DNA of 64,000 nucleotides from Candidatus Aminicenantota bacterium (GTDB lineage Bacteria; Acidobacteriota; Aminicenantia; UBA2199). Made by a program: the position numbers and the translations under genes. Each line of letters starts with the position of its first letter. Position 1 is the first letter of the stretch. This document shows positions 8,732 through 17,626 of this stretch, piece by piece. The notes below the pieces were generated by a model. That model made no database searches and was not told the DNA's origin. It saw only the letters and a program-made list of their open reading frames with translations. Location: contig JAPKZK010000021.1 in assembly GCA_026393835.1 (NCBI GenBank), forward strand, positions 1-64,000, written 5' to 3'.

Positions 8732-9211
8732 TTATTCGATCACTACCAGGACCTGGCGCATTTCTACCGATTCGCCTTCTTTTACCAGGACTTGCTTAAC
8801 GGTCCCGGAAATTTTCGATTGCAATTCATTTTGCATTTTCATGGCTTCCAGGATGATGACCTTTTCGCCCGCTTCTACTTTCTGGCCTTCTTTTTTCAGG
8901 ATTTTAACGATCATGCCCGGCATAATTGCCGTAATGGCGCCCGCTTTTTCCGCCGCGGCATGGGTTGTCTTATGGCGTTTACCCGGTTTGGGCTCTTCCA
9001 ATCCCAGGGCTTCGATGTTGTAAGTAAAGCCGTCCACCGTCGCTTTTGGACCCCGCACTTCTATCGTATGCTGCGTACCGCCGACATTAACGGCATTCCT
9101 GGCAATGGAAAAGGCAAATTCATGACCGTTAACCACCATGATATCGCCTTTACCTTCAACCTCGTAAGGCACATCTTCCAGCATCAGTTTGAATTTCTTG
9201 CTCATCGCCAA
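8732..9211 (-). CDS. biotin carboxyl carrier protein (transcarboxylase 1.3S-like)
   Basis: A 159-aa protein whose last 75 residues form a biotinyl domain with the biotin acceptor in LEAMKMQNE (lysine about 125). The middle is rich in A, K and H, a flexible linker that lets the biotin swing between active sites. The N-terminal part (VPYEVEGKGDIMVVNGHEF) resembles the carrier subunits of decarboxylases and transcarboxylases. It is the last gene of a four-gene leftward operon and overlaps the 5S-like gene by 10 bases. It should carry CO2 on biotin between the two carboxyltransferases encoded upstream. Confidence 0.88.
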   Translation of the reverse strand: MAMSKKFKLMLEDVPYEVEGKGDIMVVNGHEFAFSIARNAVNVGGTQHTIEVRGPKATVDGFTYNIEALGLEEPKPGKRHKTTHAAAEKAGAITAIMPGMIVKILKKEGQKVEAGEKVIILEAMKMQNELQSKISGTVKQVLVKEGESVEMRQVLVVIE

Positions 9212-10701
9212 CCTCCTAATCCGAACGCTACTCGATAGGGAAGCTTCCAGGACGTCGAAGCGGGAATCTGCTTTTCCGAAGCTTTCATCATTTCGCCTTT
9301 TCTCCGCTGTTGTTCAAGAAGCATTGCGGCAATGGCCGCGGCGATTTCCTCTTTACCGCCCATCCCTTTGGACCGGCGTTCGAAAAACGGCTTCGCCACC
9401 TGGGGAAACAGGGCATACGAGAGAACATCTTCTTCCGATTTGGCAAGACTGCCGATTTCGGTTTTGGCCCTTTCCCAGCCCGGGCTTAACATTTCCCCTG
9501 GCCGGCAGGTAATCGGTTCCTCGTCGCCGATGGCTTTTTTCTGAAGTTCCGGGTTGATGGGGGCGGGGGGTCTGCCGTAATAGCCCCGAACGTATTGTTT
9601 GACTTCTTCGGGGATGACTTTGTACCGTTCGCCCATCATTACATTAAGCGTTGCCTGGGTGCCGACGATCTGGCTGGAGGGCGTCACCAGGGGGGGATAG
9701 CCCATATCGGCCCTGACTTTGGGGATTTCGTCCAGGACGTCGTAGTAACGGTCCATGGCCCCCTGCTGGCGAAGCTGGCCGACCAGGTTGGAGAGCATTC
9801 CGCCGGGTACTTGAAACTGGAGGACATTGACATCCACGGCGGCAATGCCGGCTTCGAAACTGGAATATTTCTGGCGAATTTCGGTAAGGGTGCGGGCGAT
9901 ATCCGCGATGCTGCGCAGGTTGAGGCCCGTATCCCATTCGGTGCCCTTGAGACAGGCCACCAGGGTTTCCGTAGGCGGCTGGGAAGTGGAAAGGGACATG
10001 GAGGAAATGGCGGTGTCGATGACGTCCACGCCGGCTTCCACGGCCTTGATTAGAGCGGCGGTGCCCATGCCGCTGGTATAATGGGTGTGTAATTGAACCG
10101 GCAGGCCCGGGTCTTTTTTAAGGGCCGATACCAGGTCATAGGCCGCATAGGGGCTGATCAAACCGGCCATGTCTTTGATACAGATGGAATCGGCGCCGCA
10201 TTCGGCCAACTGGCGTCCCATTTGAACGAAAGTGTCGATATTATGCACCGGGCTGATGGTGTAACTAATGGTGGCCTGGACATGGCCGCCTTCCCGTTTG
10301 GCGATTTTCATGGCAAAGGCCATGTTGCGGATATCGTTCAAGGCGTCGAAAACCCTGAATACATCGATGCCGTTGCGCCTGGAAGCGACGATGAATCGTT
10401 CCACGATGTCGTCGGGGTAATGTTTATAGCCTACCAGGTTCTGGCCCCGCAGCAGCATTTGCAATTTGGAATTAGGCATCTGTCGGCGGAGTACCCGCAG
10501 TCGTTCCCAGGGGTCTTCGCCCAGGAAACGCATGGCGCTGTCAAAGGTGGCGCCACCCCACATTTCTATCGACCAATAACCGATTTTATCCAGTCTCTGG
10601 GCCACCAGCAGCATGTCTTCAGTGCGCATGCGGGTTGCCAGCAAAGATTGGTGCGCGTCGCGCAGTACGGTTTCACATATCATTACTGGTTTCTTATTCA
10701 T
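9202..10701 (-). CDS. 5S-type carboxyltransferase (pyruvate/oxaloacetate side)
   Basis: A 499-aa enzyme of the pyruvate carboxylase B / oxaloacetate decarboxylase alpha / transcarboxylase 5S family. The TIM-barrel start LRDAHQSLLATRMRT is seen near residue 13, then EMWGGATFD, and the catalytic-lysine region CIKDMAGLISP near 177; HTHYTSGM supplies metal-binding histidines. It moves CO2 between biotin and pyruvate/oxaloacetate. There is no biotinyl domain at its end, which fits the separate carrier gene downstream. Pairing with a propionyl/methylmalonyl-CoA carboxyltransferase points to transcarboxylase, linking methylmalonyl-CoA and oxaloacetate. Confidence 0.85.
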   Translation of the reverse strand: MNKKPVMICETVLRDAHQSLLATRMRTEDMLLVAQRLDKIGYWSIEMWGGATFDSAMRFLGEDPWERLRVLRRQMPNSKLQMLLRGQNLVGYKHYPDDIVERFIVASRRNGIDVFRVFDALNDIRNMAFAMKIAKREGGHVQATISYTISPVHNIDTFVQMGRQLAECGADSICIKDMAGLISPYAAYDLVSALKKDPGLPVQLHTHYTSGMGTAALIKAVEAGVDVIDTAISSMSLSTSQPPTETLVACLKGTEWDTGLNLRSIADIARTLTEIRQKYSSFEAGIAAVDVNVLQFQVPGGMLSNLVGQLRQQGAMDRYYDVLDEIPKVRADMGYPPLVTPSSQIVGTQATLNVMMGERYKVIPEEVKQYVRGYYGRPPAPINPELQKKAIGDEEPITCRPGEMLSPGWERAKTEIGSLAKSEEDVLSYALFPQVAKPFFERRSKGMGGKEEIAAAIAAMLLEQQRRKGEMMKASEKQIPASTSWKLPYRVAFGLGGWR

Positions 10702-10711
10702 ATATCTTTCC

Positions 10712-11041
10712 TTATTCGATGTCCGCGGGGGAGGCGATCATTTCTTTGGGCTTAAAAAGCAGCACCACGGCCCCTTCGGAATAACATTTATGCGTCGTAT
10801 AAGCGCGCACTACCGTGCTTTCATTTTTTGTCAGGGTAATGGGCGTCAGGTTGGTGAATTCCAGTTTCACTACCCCGTCCACGACGAAGTAGAGTTCATC
10901 TTGTGTATGCCGGTGAAACGGGAATTCGCCGATGAAGCGAACGACGTAAACCGCATGGTCATTGACCTGTCCCAGTTCGAGGTGTTTATAGGGTTCGGTC
11001 AATACGCCGGCCAATTCTTCGATGGAGGTTTTACTAAACAT
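10712..11041 (-). CDS. small cupin-domain protein
   Basis: A 109-aa single cupin barrel. The metal-site pattern is visible as HRHTQDELYFVVDG with a second histidine farther on (TTHKCYSEGAVVLLF). It lies inside the transcarboxylase operon, 10 bases before the 5S-like gene and 23 bases after the 12S-like gene, so it is cotranscribed. Its role is unknown; small cupins can be isomerases, sensors or binding proteins. It may be an auxiliary enzyme of the same pathway, by context only. Confidence 0.7.
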   Translation of the reverse strand: MFSKTSIEELAGVLTEPYKHLELGQVNDHAVYVVRFIGEFPFHRHTQDELYFVVDGVVKLEFTNLTPITLTKNESTVVRAYTTHKCYSEGAVVLLFKPKEMIASPADIE

Positions 11042-11064
11042 ATTCTTCTCCTTTGTCTATTGCC

Positions 11065-12615
11065 TTAGAGCGGCATATTGCTGTGTTTTTTCGGGGGATT
11101 GACGTCCCGTTTATTACGGAGCATACGCAGGGCCTCGATGAGTCGGGGCCGTGTTTGGCTGGGTTCGATGACGTCGTCCAGGTAGCCGCGGGCAGCCGCG
11201 CCATAAGGATTGGCAAACTTTTCCTTGTATTCTTTAATCAGTTCTTGCCGTTTGGCGTCTGGGTCCGGCGCGGCGGCGATCTCCTTTCGGAAGATGATAT
11301 TGACTGCGCCTTCGGCGCCCATAACCGCGATTTCAGCCGCCGGCCACGCCGCGTTGTAATCGCCGCGGATGTGCTTACTGTTCATGACGTCATAGGCCCC
11401 GCCGTAGGCTTTTCGTGTGATTATGGTCACTTTCGGAACAGTGGCTTCGCAGAACGCATAGAGTAGTTTAGCGCCGTGGATAATGATGCCGCCGTGTTCC
11501 TGGTCCACGCCGGGCAAGAACCCGGGTACGTCTTCGAAAACCACCAGCGGGATGTTGAAGCAATCGCAGAACCGGACAAACCGGGCGCCTTTGATGGAGG
11601 CCTTGATGTCCAGTACGCCCGCCAGCACAGAGGGTTGGTTGGCGACGACGCCCACGGTGTACCCGTCGAGGCGGGCAAAACCGACGATGATATTTCCGGC
11701 GTATTGTTCGTGGATTTCGAAGAACTCGCCGTTATCTACGACGGAAAGAATGACTTCTTTCATATCATAGGGTTTGTTGGCTTCTTTGGGTACGATGGAA
11801 TCCAGGCGTTCATCCTGGCGCTGCGGGTCGTCGCCGGTTTCCACGTGCGGTGGGTCTTCCATGTTGTTGGAAGGTAAGTAGCTGAAGAATTGTTGTACTT
11901 GTTCCATGCATTCCGCTTCATCTTCAGCCATGACGTGACAGACCCCGCTTTTGGAACTGTGAACTTCGGCGCCGCCTAATTCTTCAAAGGTGACGTCCTG
12001 GTGGGTGACGGCTTTGACGACGTCCGGGCCGGTGATAAACATATGGCTGGTTTTCTTTACCATGAAAATAAAATCGGTTAACGCCGGGCTGTAGACCGCG
12101 CCGCCGGCGCATGGGCCCATGATCACGCTGAGCTGGGGGATGACCCCTGAGGCCAGGGAGTTTTTGAGGAAGATGTCGGCGTAAGCGCCGAGGCTTACCA
12201 CGCCTTCCTGGATGCGTGCGCCGCCGGAATCGTTGAGCCCGATAACCGGGGCCCCGTTTTTCATGGCCAGGTCCATTATTTTGCAGATTTTTTCAGAGTG
12301 GACTTCCCCCAGGCTGCCGCCAAATACGGTGAAATCCTGGGAAAATATATAAACAGCCCGGCCCCCGATGGTTCCCCAGCCGGTCACCACGCTGTCTGAC
12401 AGGATTTTGTGTTGGTCCATGCCGAATTCGGTGGTGCGGTGGGTGACGAACATATCGATTTCTCGGAAAGAGCCGCGGTCCAGTAGGGCTTCGATGCGTT
12501 CGCGGGCAGTCATTTTGCCCCGGGCGTGCTGGGTTTCGATCTTTTTTTCGCCGCCGCCCAGTGTTGCCTGATGTTTCAATTTACGCATATACTCGATTTC
12601 TGGTTTGGTGTTCAT
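11065..12615 (-). CDS. acyl-CoA carboxyltransferase (transcarboxylase 12S / methylmalonyl-CoA decarboxylase alpha type)
   Basis: A 516-aa two-crotonase-fold carboxyltransferase. Diagnostic stretches are [13 protein letters not shown] and [17 protein letters not shown] in the N-terminal half and [10 protein letters not shown] with [13 protein letters not shown] in the C-terminal half, together forming the acyl-CoA and biotin sites. The family moves CO2 between biotin and propionyl-CoA/methylmalonyl-CoA. It has a strong GGAGG ribosome-binding site and starts the operon. No biotin carboxylase gene is nearby, so ATP-dependent carboxylation is less likely than transcarboxylation or decarboxylation. 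Confidence 0.87.
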   Translation of the reverse strand: MNTKPEIEYMRKLKHQATLGGGEKKIETQHARGKMTARERIEALLDRGSFREIDMFVTHRTTEFGMDQHKILSDSVVTGWGTIGGRAVYIFSQDFTVFGGSLGEVHSEKICKIMDLAMKNGAPVIGLNDSGGARIQEGVVSLGAYADIFLKNSLASGVIPQLSVIMGPCAGGAVYSPALTDFIFMVKKTSHMFITGPDVVKAVTHQDVTFEELGGAEVHSSKSGVCHVMAEDEAECMEQVQQFFSYLPSNNMEDPPHVETGDDPQRQDERLDSIVPKEANKPYDMKEVILSVVDNGEFFEIHEQYAGNIIVGFARLDGYTVGVVANQPSVLAGVLDIKASIKGARFVRFCDCFNIPLVVFEDVPGFLPGVDQEHGGIIIHGAKLLYAFCEATVPKVTIITRKAYGGAYDVMNSKHIRGDYNAAWPAAEIAVMGAEGAVNIIFRKEIAAAPDPDAKRQELIKEYKEKFANPYGAAARGYLDDVIEPSQTRPRLIEALRMLRNKRDVNPPKKHSNMPL

Positions 12616-12703
12616 AAAACTTTAAACCTCCTGATTGAATGGTTTGTTTTTTGATTTTGTTATCATTCCCTCGGATAGCAAATCGCTTATAACACTGATA
12701 TAT

Positions 12704-12732
12704 ATTTTACAAAATATTCGTTAAACTGTCAA
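12704..12732 (-). promoter_or_regulatory. promoter of the transcarboxylase operon
   Basis: On the minus strand TTGACA (12727-12732), 17 bases, TAAAAT (12704-12709). The leader to the first ATG at 12615 is about 80 bases. Confidence 0.6.
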
Positions 12733-12748
12733 CGATATTTTTAAAAAT

Positions 12749-12815
12749 TGTGCCTCCGGCGGCCAGAAACCTTTTTATAAAAAGGTTTCGCCCTTTCGGA
12801 CTTCCAAAAATTTTT
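12749..12815. terminator. hairpin of the recurring intergenic family after the AGCS gene
   Basis: It contains the same 24-base palindrome as at 3455 (here 12766-12789), with flanks TGCCTCCGGCGGCCAG and GGACTTCCAAAAATTTTTG. In both copies the AAAATTTTT flank lies nearest the stop codon it follows, so the family behaves like a 3' terminator cassette. Confidence 0.6.
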
Positions 12816-12816
12816 G

Positions 12817-14157
12817 TCAACTTTCGCCGTCGAGGTTATCGCTCCAGAGGTATTTTTTGGTTTCAGAAATCAGTACGCCGCTTAGAAAGATTAATGAAAT
12901 AAGGTTTGGAATCGCCATTAAACCATTAGCAATATCGGCGAAAGACCAGACCGTCGGCATGGTGGCCACTGAACCCACCATTACCATCACTACCCACAGG
13001 TAACGGTAAGGCCGGACCGCGCGTATACCGAAAAGATATTCTATAGCTTTTTCGCCGTAATAGGACCACCCCAGGATAGTGGAAAACACGAACGTGAATA
13101 ATGCCACACCCAGGATAAAGGGGCCAATTCCCTTGAAATGACTGAAAGCGGCCGTTGTCAGACCGGCGCCGTTGAGTCCCGATTGCCATTCCCCGGAATT
13201 AACCAGTACCAGGCCGGTGAGGGCGCAAACCACTACGGTATCCCAGAAGGTGCCGGTGGAAGAGACCAGGGCCTGGCGCACGGGATTTTTCGTCTGGGCG
13301 GCGGCGGCAACGATGGGGGCGCTGCCCAGCCCGGATTCATTCGAAAACAACCCCCGCGCCACGCCGTAACGAATAGCTTCTTTGATACTGGCCCCCAGGA
13401 ACCCGCCGATGGCGGCGTGACCCGTAAATGCGCTGTTAAAGATTAATGAAAAAGTGGCCGGTAGGGTATCGGCTTTCATGCACAATAATATAATGGCGCC
13501 CAGGATATAGAAAACAGCCATAAAAGGCACGAGTTTTTCGCAGGAAACGGCAATGGATTTGATTCCGCCCAGGATAACGACGGCGGTTAAGGCGGTCAGG
13601 ATGATACCCGTTACCCAGGTGTCGATATTCAGGGTATCGCGGACCATAGTAGAAATGGAATTAGCCTGGACCGTATTGCCGATGCCGAAAGCGGTAACAG
13701 CGGTTAGGCCGGCGAATAGGACGCCCAGCCAGCGTTGTTTCAAACCCCGTTCCAGGACATACATGGGGCCGCCGCACATGAATCCTTCGCGGTTGGTGGT
13801 GCGGTATTTAATGGAGAGCACGGCTTCGCCGTATTTGGTGGCGATGCCGAATACGCCGGTGAGCCACATCCACAATACGGCCCCGGGGCCGCCGGCGGCA
13901 ATGGCCGTGGCAACGCCGACGATGTTGCCGGTGCCGATGGTGGCGGCCAGCGCCGTGGTTAAAGCGCCGAAATGGCTGATGTCGCCGGTCCCTTCCTTTT
14001 TACGCGAAAAGGATAGCTTTATGGCTTTGAAGATATACCGCTGGATGAAGCGGAGCCGGATGGTTAAGAATACATGGGTCCCCAGGAGTAAAATCAGTAG
14101 GGGGGGCCCCCAGATAAAATCGCTGATTAGTTTGAAAATTTCTTCTATTGTTTTCAT
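12817..14157 (-). CDS. alanine or glycine:cation symporter (AGCS family)
   Basis: About 446 aa from the ATG at 14157 (MKTIEEIFKLISDFIWGPP); a longer frame from 14220 would start in a repeat-rich spacer and is not used. Ten or so membrane helices are visible. The family signature appears as TIGTGNIVGVATAI, followed by GGPGAVLWMWLTG and NESGLGSAPIVAAA. The protein imports alanine or glycine with Na+ or H+ across the inner membrane. It stands alone, with the hairpin cassette at its end. Confidence 0.9.
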   Translation of the reverse strand: MKTIEEIFKLISDFIWGPPLLILLLGTHVFLTIRLRFIQRYIFKAIKLSFSRKKEGTGDISHFGALTTALAATIGTGNIVGVATAIAAGGPGAVLWMWLTGVFGIATKYGEAVLSIKYRTTNREGFMCGGPMYVLERGLKQRWLGVLFAGLTAVTAFGIGNTVQANSISTMVRDTLNIDTWVTGIILTALTAVVILGGIKSIAVSCEKLVPFMAVFYILGAIILLCMKADTLPATFSLIFNSAFTGHAAIGGFLGASIKEAIRYGVARGLFSNESGLGSAPIVAAAAQTKNPVRQALVSSTGTFWDTVVVCALTGLVLVNSGEWQSGLNGAGLTTAAFSHFKGIGPFILGVALFTFVFSTILGWSYYGEKAIEYLFGIRAVRPYRYLWVVMVMVGSVATMPTVWSFADIANGLMAIPNLISLIFLSGVLISETKKYLWSDNLDGES

Positions 14158-14189
14158 GGTGTTTGGATTATAAACCAAATTCCCATGAA

Positions 14190-14287
14190 TTTCAATATAG
14201 CCACCAAGGCACCAAGACACAAAGGTGTACCAAGGGGTTTGCGGCGCGGGGACCCTCTAGCTGCTAAATGCTATTGTGAGGGTCCCC
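14190..14287. repeat. spacer with a CACCAAG-type repeat and a terminator stem
   Basis: CCACCAAGGCACCAAGACAC (about 14200-14219) is a short dispersed repeat with a relative at 16909. GGGGACCCTC (14248-14257) pairs with GAGGGTCCCC (14278-14287), a likely terminator for the secreted-protein gene that ends at 14310 on the minus strand. Confidence 0.5.
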
Positions 14288-14309
14288 TGTTTTATAAACA
14301 AATTTGTTT

Positions 14310-15929
14310 TTAATTGACTGCCGCGTCTCTGGCTACGTTATTCCTACTATAAACATTTTTAGGACCGGGTGCCATGCATGCTCCGGCGCCGACTCCCGTG
14401 ACTTTGTTCCAGAATTCCGTAAAACCCGGGAAAGGGGCAACACGGATATAGTACATGGATTCTTTTTTGTGGGCCAGGTTGGGGAACAGGTCGTCATTGG
14501 CGGCGTCGTTGGAATCATTGTTCGGGCCGGCTGCCCAGGCGCCGTAATTAGGAACAGCGGGTGGCCGGACGGGCACATTTAGATTAAAGCAATAGTCGCG
14601 AAACACTTCATAATTGCCGGGGACTCCGGCGACGATCTGGCATTCTTGCCAGTTTATAGTGACGTTTTGAAACCGGTCCAGCGCCACGGTGGGGAATTCG
14701 CGGTCATAGACAGCGGGCAATACCGGTGAAGCAGGGGCGAGCACGTTGCTTGACCAATATATGATGTCATTAACCAGGGCGCCGTACATCCCGGGATTGG
14801 GACCCGGGAAGGAAGAAACAACGGTGGGGTCCATTCCGGGGTTGTAGCCGGTGGTTAGGGGGCTGTGCCGGCCGACGTTTCTCATAAAGACGATATGGGC
14901 ATAATTGCGCATATCGCAGGAAATATTGGGATATCCGTCGCGGGCAGCGACGCCGCCTCCCGCAGCCGCAGTGACATCCGTGAGTCCTCCCCCCCAGCCG
15001 TTGCCATCTGTGGTGCTGTAGAGGTAGTATACATGTACGCCCAGGGGGGTATTTTCGTTATAGGCCACATGAACGTAGTTGGTTGGGTAATAACAATCGA
15101 ACCCGAGATACTGGACGGGGAAGCCATTAAATACATCGATAGCGCAGGCGATGGAAGGCATCTGGGAGTGACGCGGCGAATTGGTGATATTATCCCAGAG
15201 TCCGCCGGAGACGGGGCCGCTAAAAGTTAAGCCGCTGTCAGTGCTGCGGGTATAAAAGATATCGCTGGCATTTGCCCCTCCTGCGTGGGGCACGTTTTCT
15301 TCCTGCCATACCACATGGATATGTTGGCCACCTAAAGGGGCCCCCGGGGTGAAGTGATTAATATCAATTGCAGGTACCAGGGAGTCTCTCGTAGGGGTTT
15401 GGGAAATGTTCTGGACATTTACTAGTTCTGCAGGTGGGGCAGGGGGAGGAGCGGGGGCAGCGGGAGTTGATACGTAGATTACCCCATGCATAATTTCGTA
15501 ATTTGTCAAGGCAGTTTGTTTGCACTGCCAGACCACGTGGAGGGTATTGTAGGTTCGCCAGGTAGAGGGGGCGGTATCGAGTGCGTAGTTTTCAATGGCA
15601 ATGGAGGGGTAGCGGTTGTCTGTGAATCCAAATTTGTCGGTCAGGTTAATAGGGGCGATGATGGAGAAGCCATTTTCATCTGTGCAGGCATAAAAGATAT
15701 CGCAGTCGCTTCCGCTGGGGGCGTTCGCCGGGTTGTCCTGCGAGTGCCACACATAGTGATAAAAGCCGTCTACCAGCCCACTGCAATCGCGCACCATTCG
15801 TCTGCCGTTGTTGAAGCCGGTGGCTTCCCATTCGCTGGATTGGCCGATGGCAACAAGCTGTGGAAATGCATTCACGGTAAAGGCAATGATTATTGCCGTT
15901 ACCAAAAGAACTGTTTTTAAATGTTTCAT
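14310..15929 (-). CDS. secreted protein, sialidase/BNR beta-propeller-like
   Basis: A 539-aa protein with a Sec signal peptide (MKHLKTVLLVTAIIIAFTV, cleavage near NAFPQ). The mature part has repeated blades of the form xHVVWQxx and SDIFYTRSTDSGLTFSG, the Asp-box-like repeats of sialidase/BNR propellers; DIFYACTDENGF and VYYLYSTTDGNGWGG are further copies. There is a proline-rich linker (PAAPAPPPAPPAE) near residue 155. Catalytic residues of true sialidases are not evident, so it may bind or present rather than cleave a substrate. It has a good ribosome-binding site (AAGGAG) and stands alone. Confidence 0.6.
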   Translation of the reverse strand: MKHLKTVLLVTAIIIAFTVNAFPQLVAIGQSSEWEATGFNNGRRMVRDCSGLVDGFYHYVWHSQDNPANAPSGSDCDIFYACTDENGFSIIAPINLTDKFGFTDNRYPSIAIENYALDTAPSTWRTYNTLHVVWQCKQTALTNYEIMHGVIYVSTPAAPAPPPAPPAELVNVQNISQTPTRDSLVPAIDINHFTPGAPLGGQHIHVVWQEENVPHAGGANASDIFYTRSTDSGLTFSGPVSGGLWDNITNSPRHSQMPSIACAIDVFNGFPVQYLGFDCYYPTNYVHVAYNENTPLGVHVYYLYSTTDGNGWGGGLTDVTAAAGGGVAARDGYPNISCDMRNYAHIVFMRNVGRHSPLTTGYNPGMDPTVVSSFPGPNPGMYGALVNDIIYWSSNVLAPASPVLPAVYDREFPTVALDRFQNVTINWQECQIVAGVPGNYEVFRDYCFNLNVPVRPPAVPNYGAWAAGPNNDSNDAANDDLFPNLAHKKESMYYIRVAPFPGFTEFWNKVTGVGAGACMAPGPKNVYSRNNVARDAAVN

Positions 15930-15955
15930 TGATTATATCTCCTTTTTTTGATTTT

Positions 15956-16462
15956 TTAACAATATAAAGTTTTCCTGGCGTCTTTAACCTGGAGCATAAG
16001 TTTGAAGGGATCGACAGGAGAGGGGTCAAATCCATAGTGCTCGTAAAATTTACGGGCTTTGTCATCCTTCGCGTAGACAAATATGGCACGGATACCGGCA
16101 TATTCGGATGCCTGGAGTGTTCGCCGGATGGCATCTTTCAACAAACCGCGCCCTATATTCATTCCCTGGTATTTTTGATCTACTGCTAATCGCGCCAAAA
16201 TCATAACCGGGATGGGGTGGCGGGCCAAGCCCTTTTTAATGCGATCCGGTGCTGTTATATGCTCAACTCCCCCGACTGCAAGACTATAAAAACCTACTAT
16301 CTTGTTTTTAACAGATATGACAAAGGTTCTGGCTGCATTAGCCTGCTGGTTTTGCCAGGCGAAGCGCTTTAACCAGTTGTTTAATAAGGGATTTCCGCAA
16401 TCAAAATCAGTGGTGTTATGATCTTTTGATAACAGGGACGGTGGTGAAAGAATTATTCCCAG
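15956..16462 (-). CDS. GNAT toxin of a DUF1778-GNAT toxin-antitoxin pair, non-standard start
   Basis: The frame reads from the end of the antitoxin gene to a TAA at 15956 and encodes a full toxin of about 168 aa: ILSPPSLLSKDHNTTDFDCG near the start, FVISVKNKIVGFYSLAVGG, then the acetyl-CoA loop ILARLAVDQKYQGMNIGRGL and FYEHYGFDPSP. Toxins of this kind (TacT/AtaT type) acetylate the amino group of charged tRNAs and stop translation. No ATG, GTG or TTG occurs before residue 79, so the start is probably a CTG at 16462 or an ATT at 16453 overlapping the antitoxin stop. A start at the TTG at 16228 would remove the substrate half. Weak initiation could keep toxin below antitoxin; loss of the start by mutation is the alternative. 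Confidence 0.68.
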   Translation of the reverse strand: MGIILSPPSLLSKDHNTTDFDCGNPLLNNWLKRFAWQNQQANAARTFVISVKNKIVGFYSLAVGGVEHITAPDRIKKGLARHPIPVMILARLAVDQKYQGMNIGRGLLKDAIRRTLQASEYAGIRAIFVYAKDDKARKFYEHYGFDPSPVDPFKLMLQVKDARKTLYC

Positions 16463-16749
16463 GGTGCTTTCTCCTCTAGCAATTTTTTTAATCCAGGTTT
16501 AATTTTTGCAGGTTGTTCAAGATTTTCCTGGAATTTTTTCCACTCCTCATCATTTAATAAGAAAAAGCGCTGATTTAATAGGGTATTTTCGGCTGCTTCG
16601 CATGCGCTGTGGAGGATAAACTCCGTTACGCTTTTATTTGCGGCCTCGGCAGCGCGCACAATCAGCATTTGCTGCCGGGGCGTAGCGCGTATACCCAGGC
16701 GGGCGGTTCTTGCCGTTAATTTCTCATGAGCAGCTAGAGTTGACATCAT
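16453..16749 (-). CDS. DUF1778 ribbon-helix-helix antitoxin
   Basis: A 98-aa protein with an N-terminal ribbon-helix-helix (ARLGIRATPRQQMLIVRAAE, then NKSVTEFILHSA) and the DUF1778 tail that wraps the GNAT toxin (RFFLLNDEEWKKFQENLE). It neutralises the toxin and represses the shared promoter in known pairs. It lies directly upstream of the toxin gene and overlaps it. Confidence 0.88.
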   Translation of the reverse strand: MMSTLAAHEKLTARTARLGIRATPRQQMLIVRAAEAANKSVTEFILHSACEAAENTLLNQRFFLLNDEEWKKFQENLEQPAKIKPGLKKLLEEKAPWE

Positions 16750-16775
16750 ATTTCTCCTAACTATTTCGTTCGTAC

Positions 16776-16804
16776 ATTATACATACAAAATAAGTTTTTG
16801 TCAA
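16776..16804 (-). promoter_or_regulatory. promoter of the toxin-antitoxin operon
   Basis: On the minus strand TTGACA (16799-16804), 17 bases, TATAAT (16776-16781), both perfect. The region GTACATTATACATAC over the -10 box has weak dyad symmetry and could be the antitoxin operator. Confidence 0.7.
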
Positions 16805-16960
16805 ATGCTACTTTTGCCCGCGAAACACGCGAAAAACACGAAATGAAAACACTTGTTTACAGATTACACGTTACAGCGATTGACACTGATCGTTTTTTCT
16901 AGAACTTTGCCACCAAGACACCAAGGTTTTTTCTTCGCGGTTCTTCGCGGCTATTTTTAT
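16805..16960. other. spacer with short dispersed repeats
   Basis: It contains CGCGAAACACGCGAAAAACACG, CCACCAAGACACCAAGG (related to 14200) and TTCTTCGCGGTTCTTCGCGG. No gene is visible. It leads straight into the 21-bp repeat array. Confidence 0.5.
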
Positions 16961-17443
16961 GGCAGGCAAATACCACAACGATTGCAGCAAATACCAAAGA
17001 GGTTGGGGCAAATGCCCGAACATCTTAGGCAAATGACAAAAGTCCTGGGGCAAATGACAAATATCCTTTGGCAAATGTCACAACGGTTGTGCAATATGAC
17101 TCAGGGCTCGTGCCATAAGGCACGACATCCGTGACATATGACTCAGAGCTTGTGCCATAAGGCACGACGTCCGTGCCATATGACTTAGGGCTTGTGCCAT
17201 AAAGCACGACATCCGTGCCATATGACTCAAGGCTCGTGCCATAAGGCACGACGTCCGTGCCATATAACTCAAGGCTCGTGCAATATGGCACGACGGTTGT
17301 GCAAGATAACTCAAGGTCCGTGCATGATCGCACGACGTCCGTGCAAGATAACTTAAGGCTCGTGCATGATTGCACGGTAGTTGTGCAAGATAACAAAGAG
17401 CCCGTGCATGATTGCACAGTACCCGTGCAAGATAACTCAAGGC
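16961..17443. repeat. array of 23 tandem 21-bp units (locus 1)
   Basis: The sequence divides without gaps into 23 units of 21 bases plus a partial one. The first six units centre on GGCAAATG or GGCAAATA; later ones alternate a GTGCCATATGACTCAAGGC type with a GTGCCATAAGGCACGACGT type. The second type carries the dyad CGTGCC/GGCACG. Because 21 is divisible by three, several reading frames stay open through the array, but the peptides are only repeats and no ribosome-binding site is seen. It ends 34 bases before the promoter of the CRISPR operon. Confidence 0.9.
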
Positions 17444-17477
17444 CCGTGCAATATTAAATTTAAAATAAAAAAATCTC

Positions 17478-17506
17478 TTGACAATCGATTCCTGTTTGCT
17501 TATACT
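17478..17506 (+). promoter_or_regulatory. promoter of the CorA-cmr-cas operon
   Basis: TTGACA (17478-17483), 17 bases, TATACT (17501-17506). Transcription would begin near 17513, 36 bases before a small leader-peptide ORF. Confidence 0.7.
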
Positions 17507-17548
17507 TTTCCTTCGTGGTGGAAAGCTTTAAAACGAGGAGAGCTTAAA

Positions 17549-17626
17549 ATGGTAAACGTGATGATGCGCATTCAAGGCACGGGATTTTTCAACCGAACCG
17601 CTGGAGATATATCCAATGCCCGATAA
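17549..17626 (+). CDS. 25-aa leader peptide overlapping the CorA gene
   Basis: ATG at 17549 follows a strong GAGGAG site and gives MVNVMMRIQGTGFFNRTAGD then ISNAR, ending at the TAA at 17624-17626. The start of the CorA gene (17616) lies within its last codons in another frame. This is a classic arrangement for translational coupling. A 24-aa peptide is placed in the same way before the helicase gene at 40.8 kb. It could instead be the remnant of a longer gene. Confidence 0.5.
   Translation: MVNVMMRIQGTGFFNRTAGDISNAR

Noticed and set aside
17025..17457. Open frames on both strands in the 21-bp array (YGTDVVPYGTS repeats)
   Set aside because: A 21-bp period keeps frames open on its own; no ribosome-binding site and no known fold.
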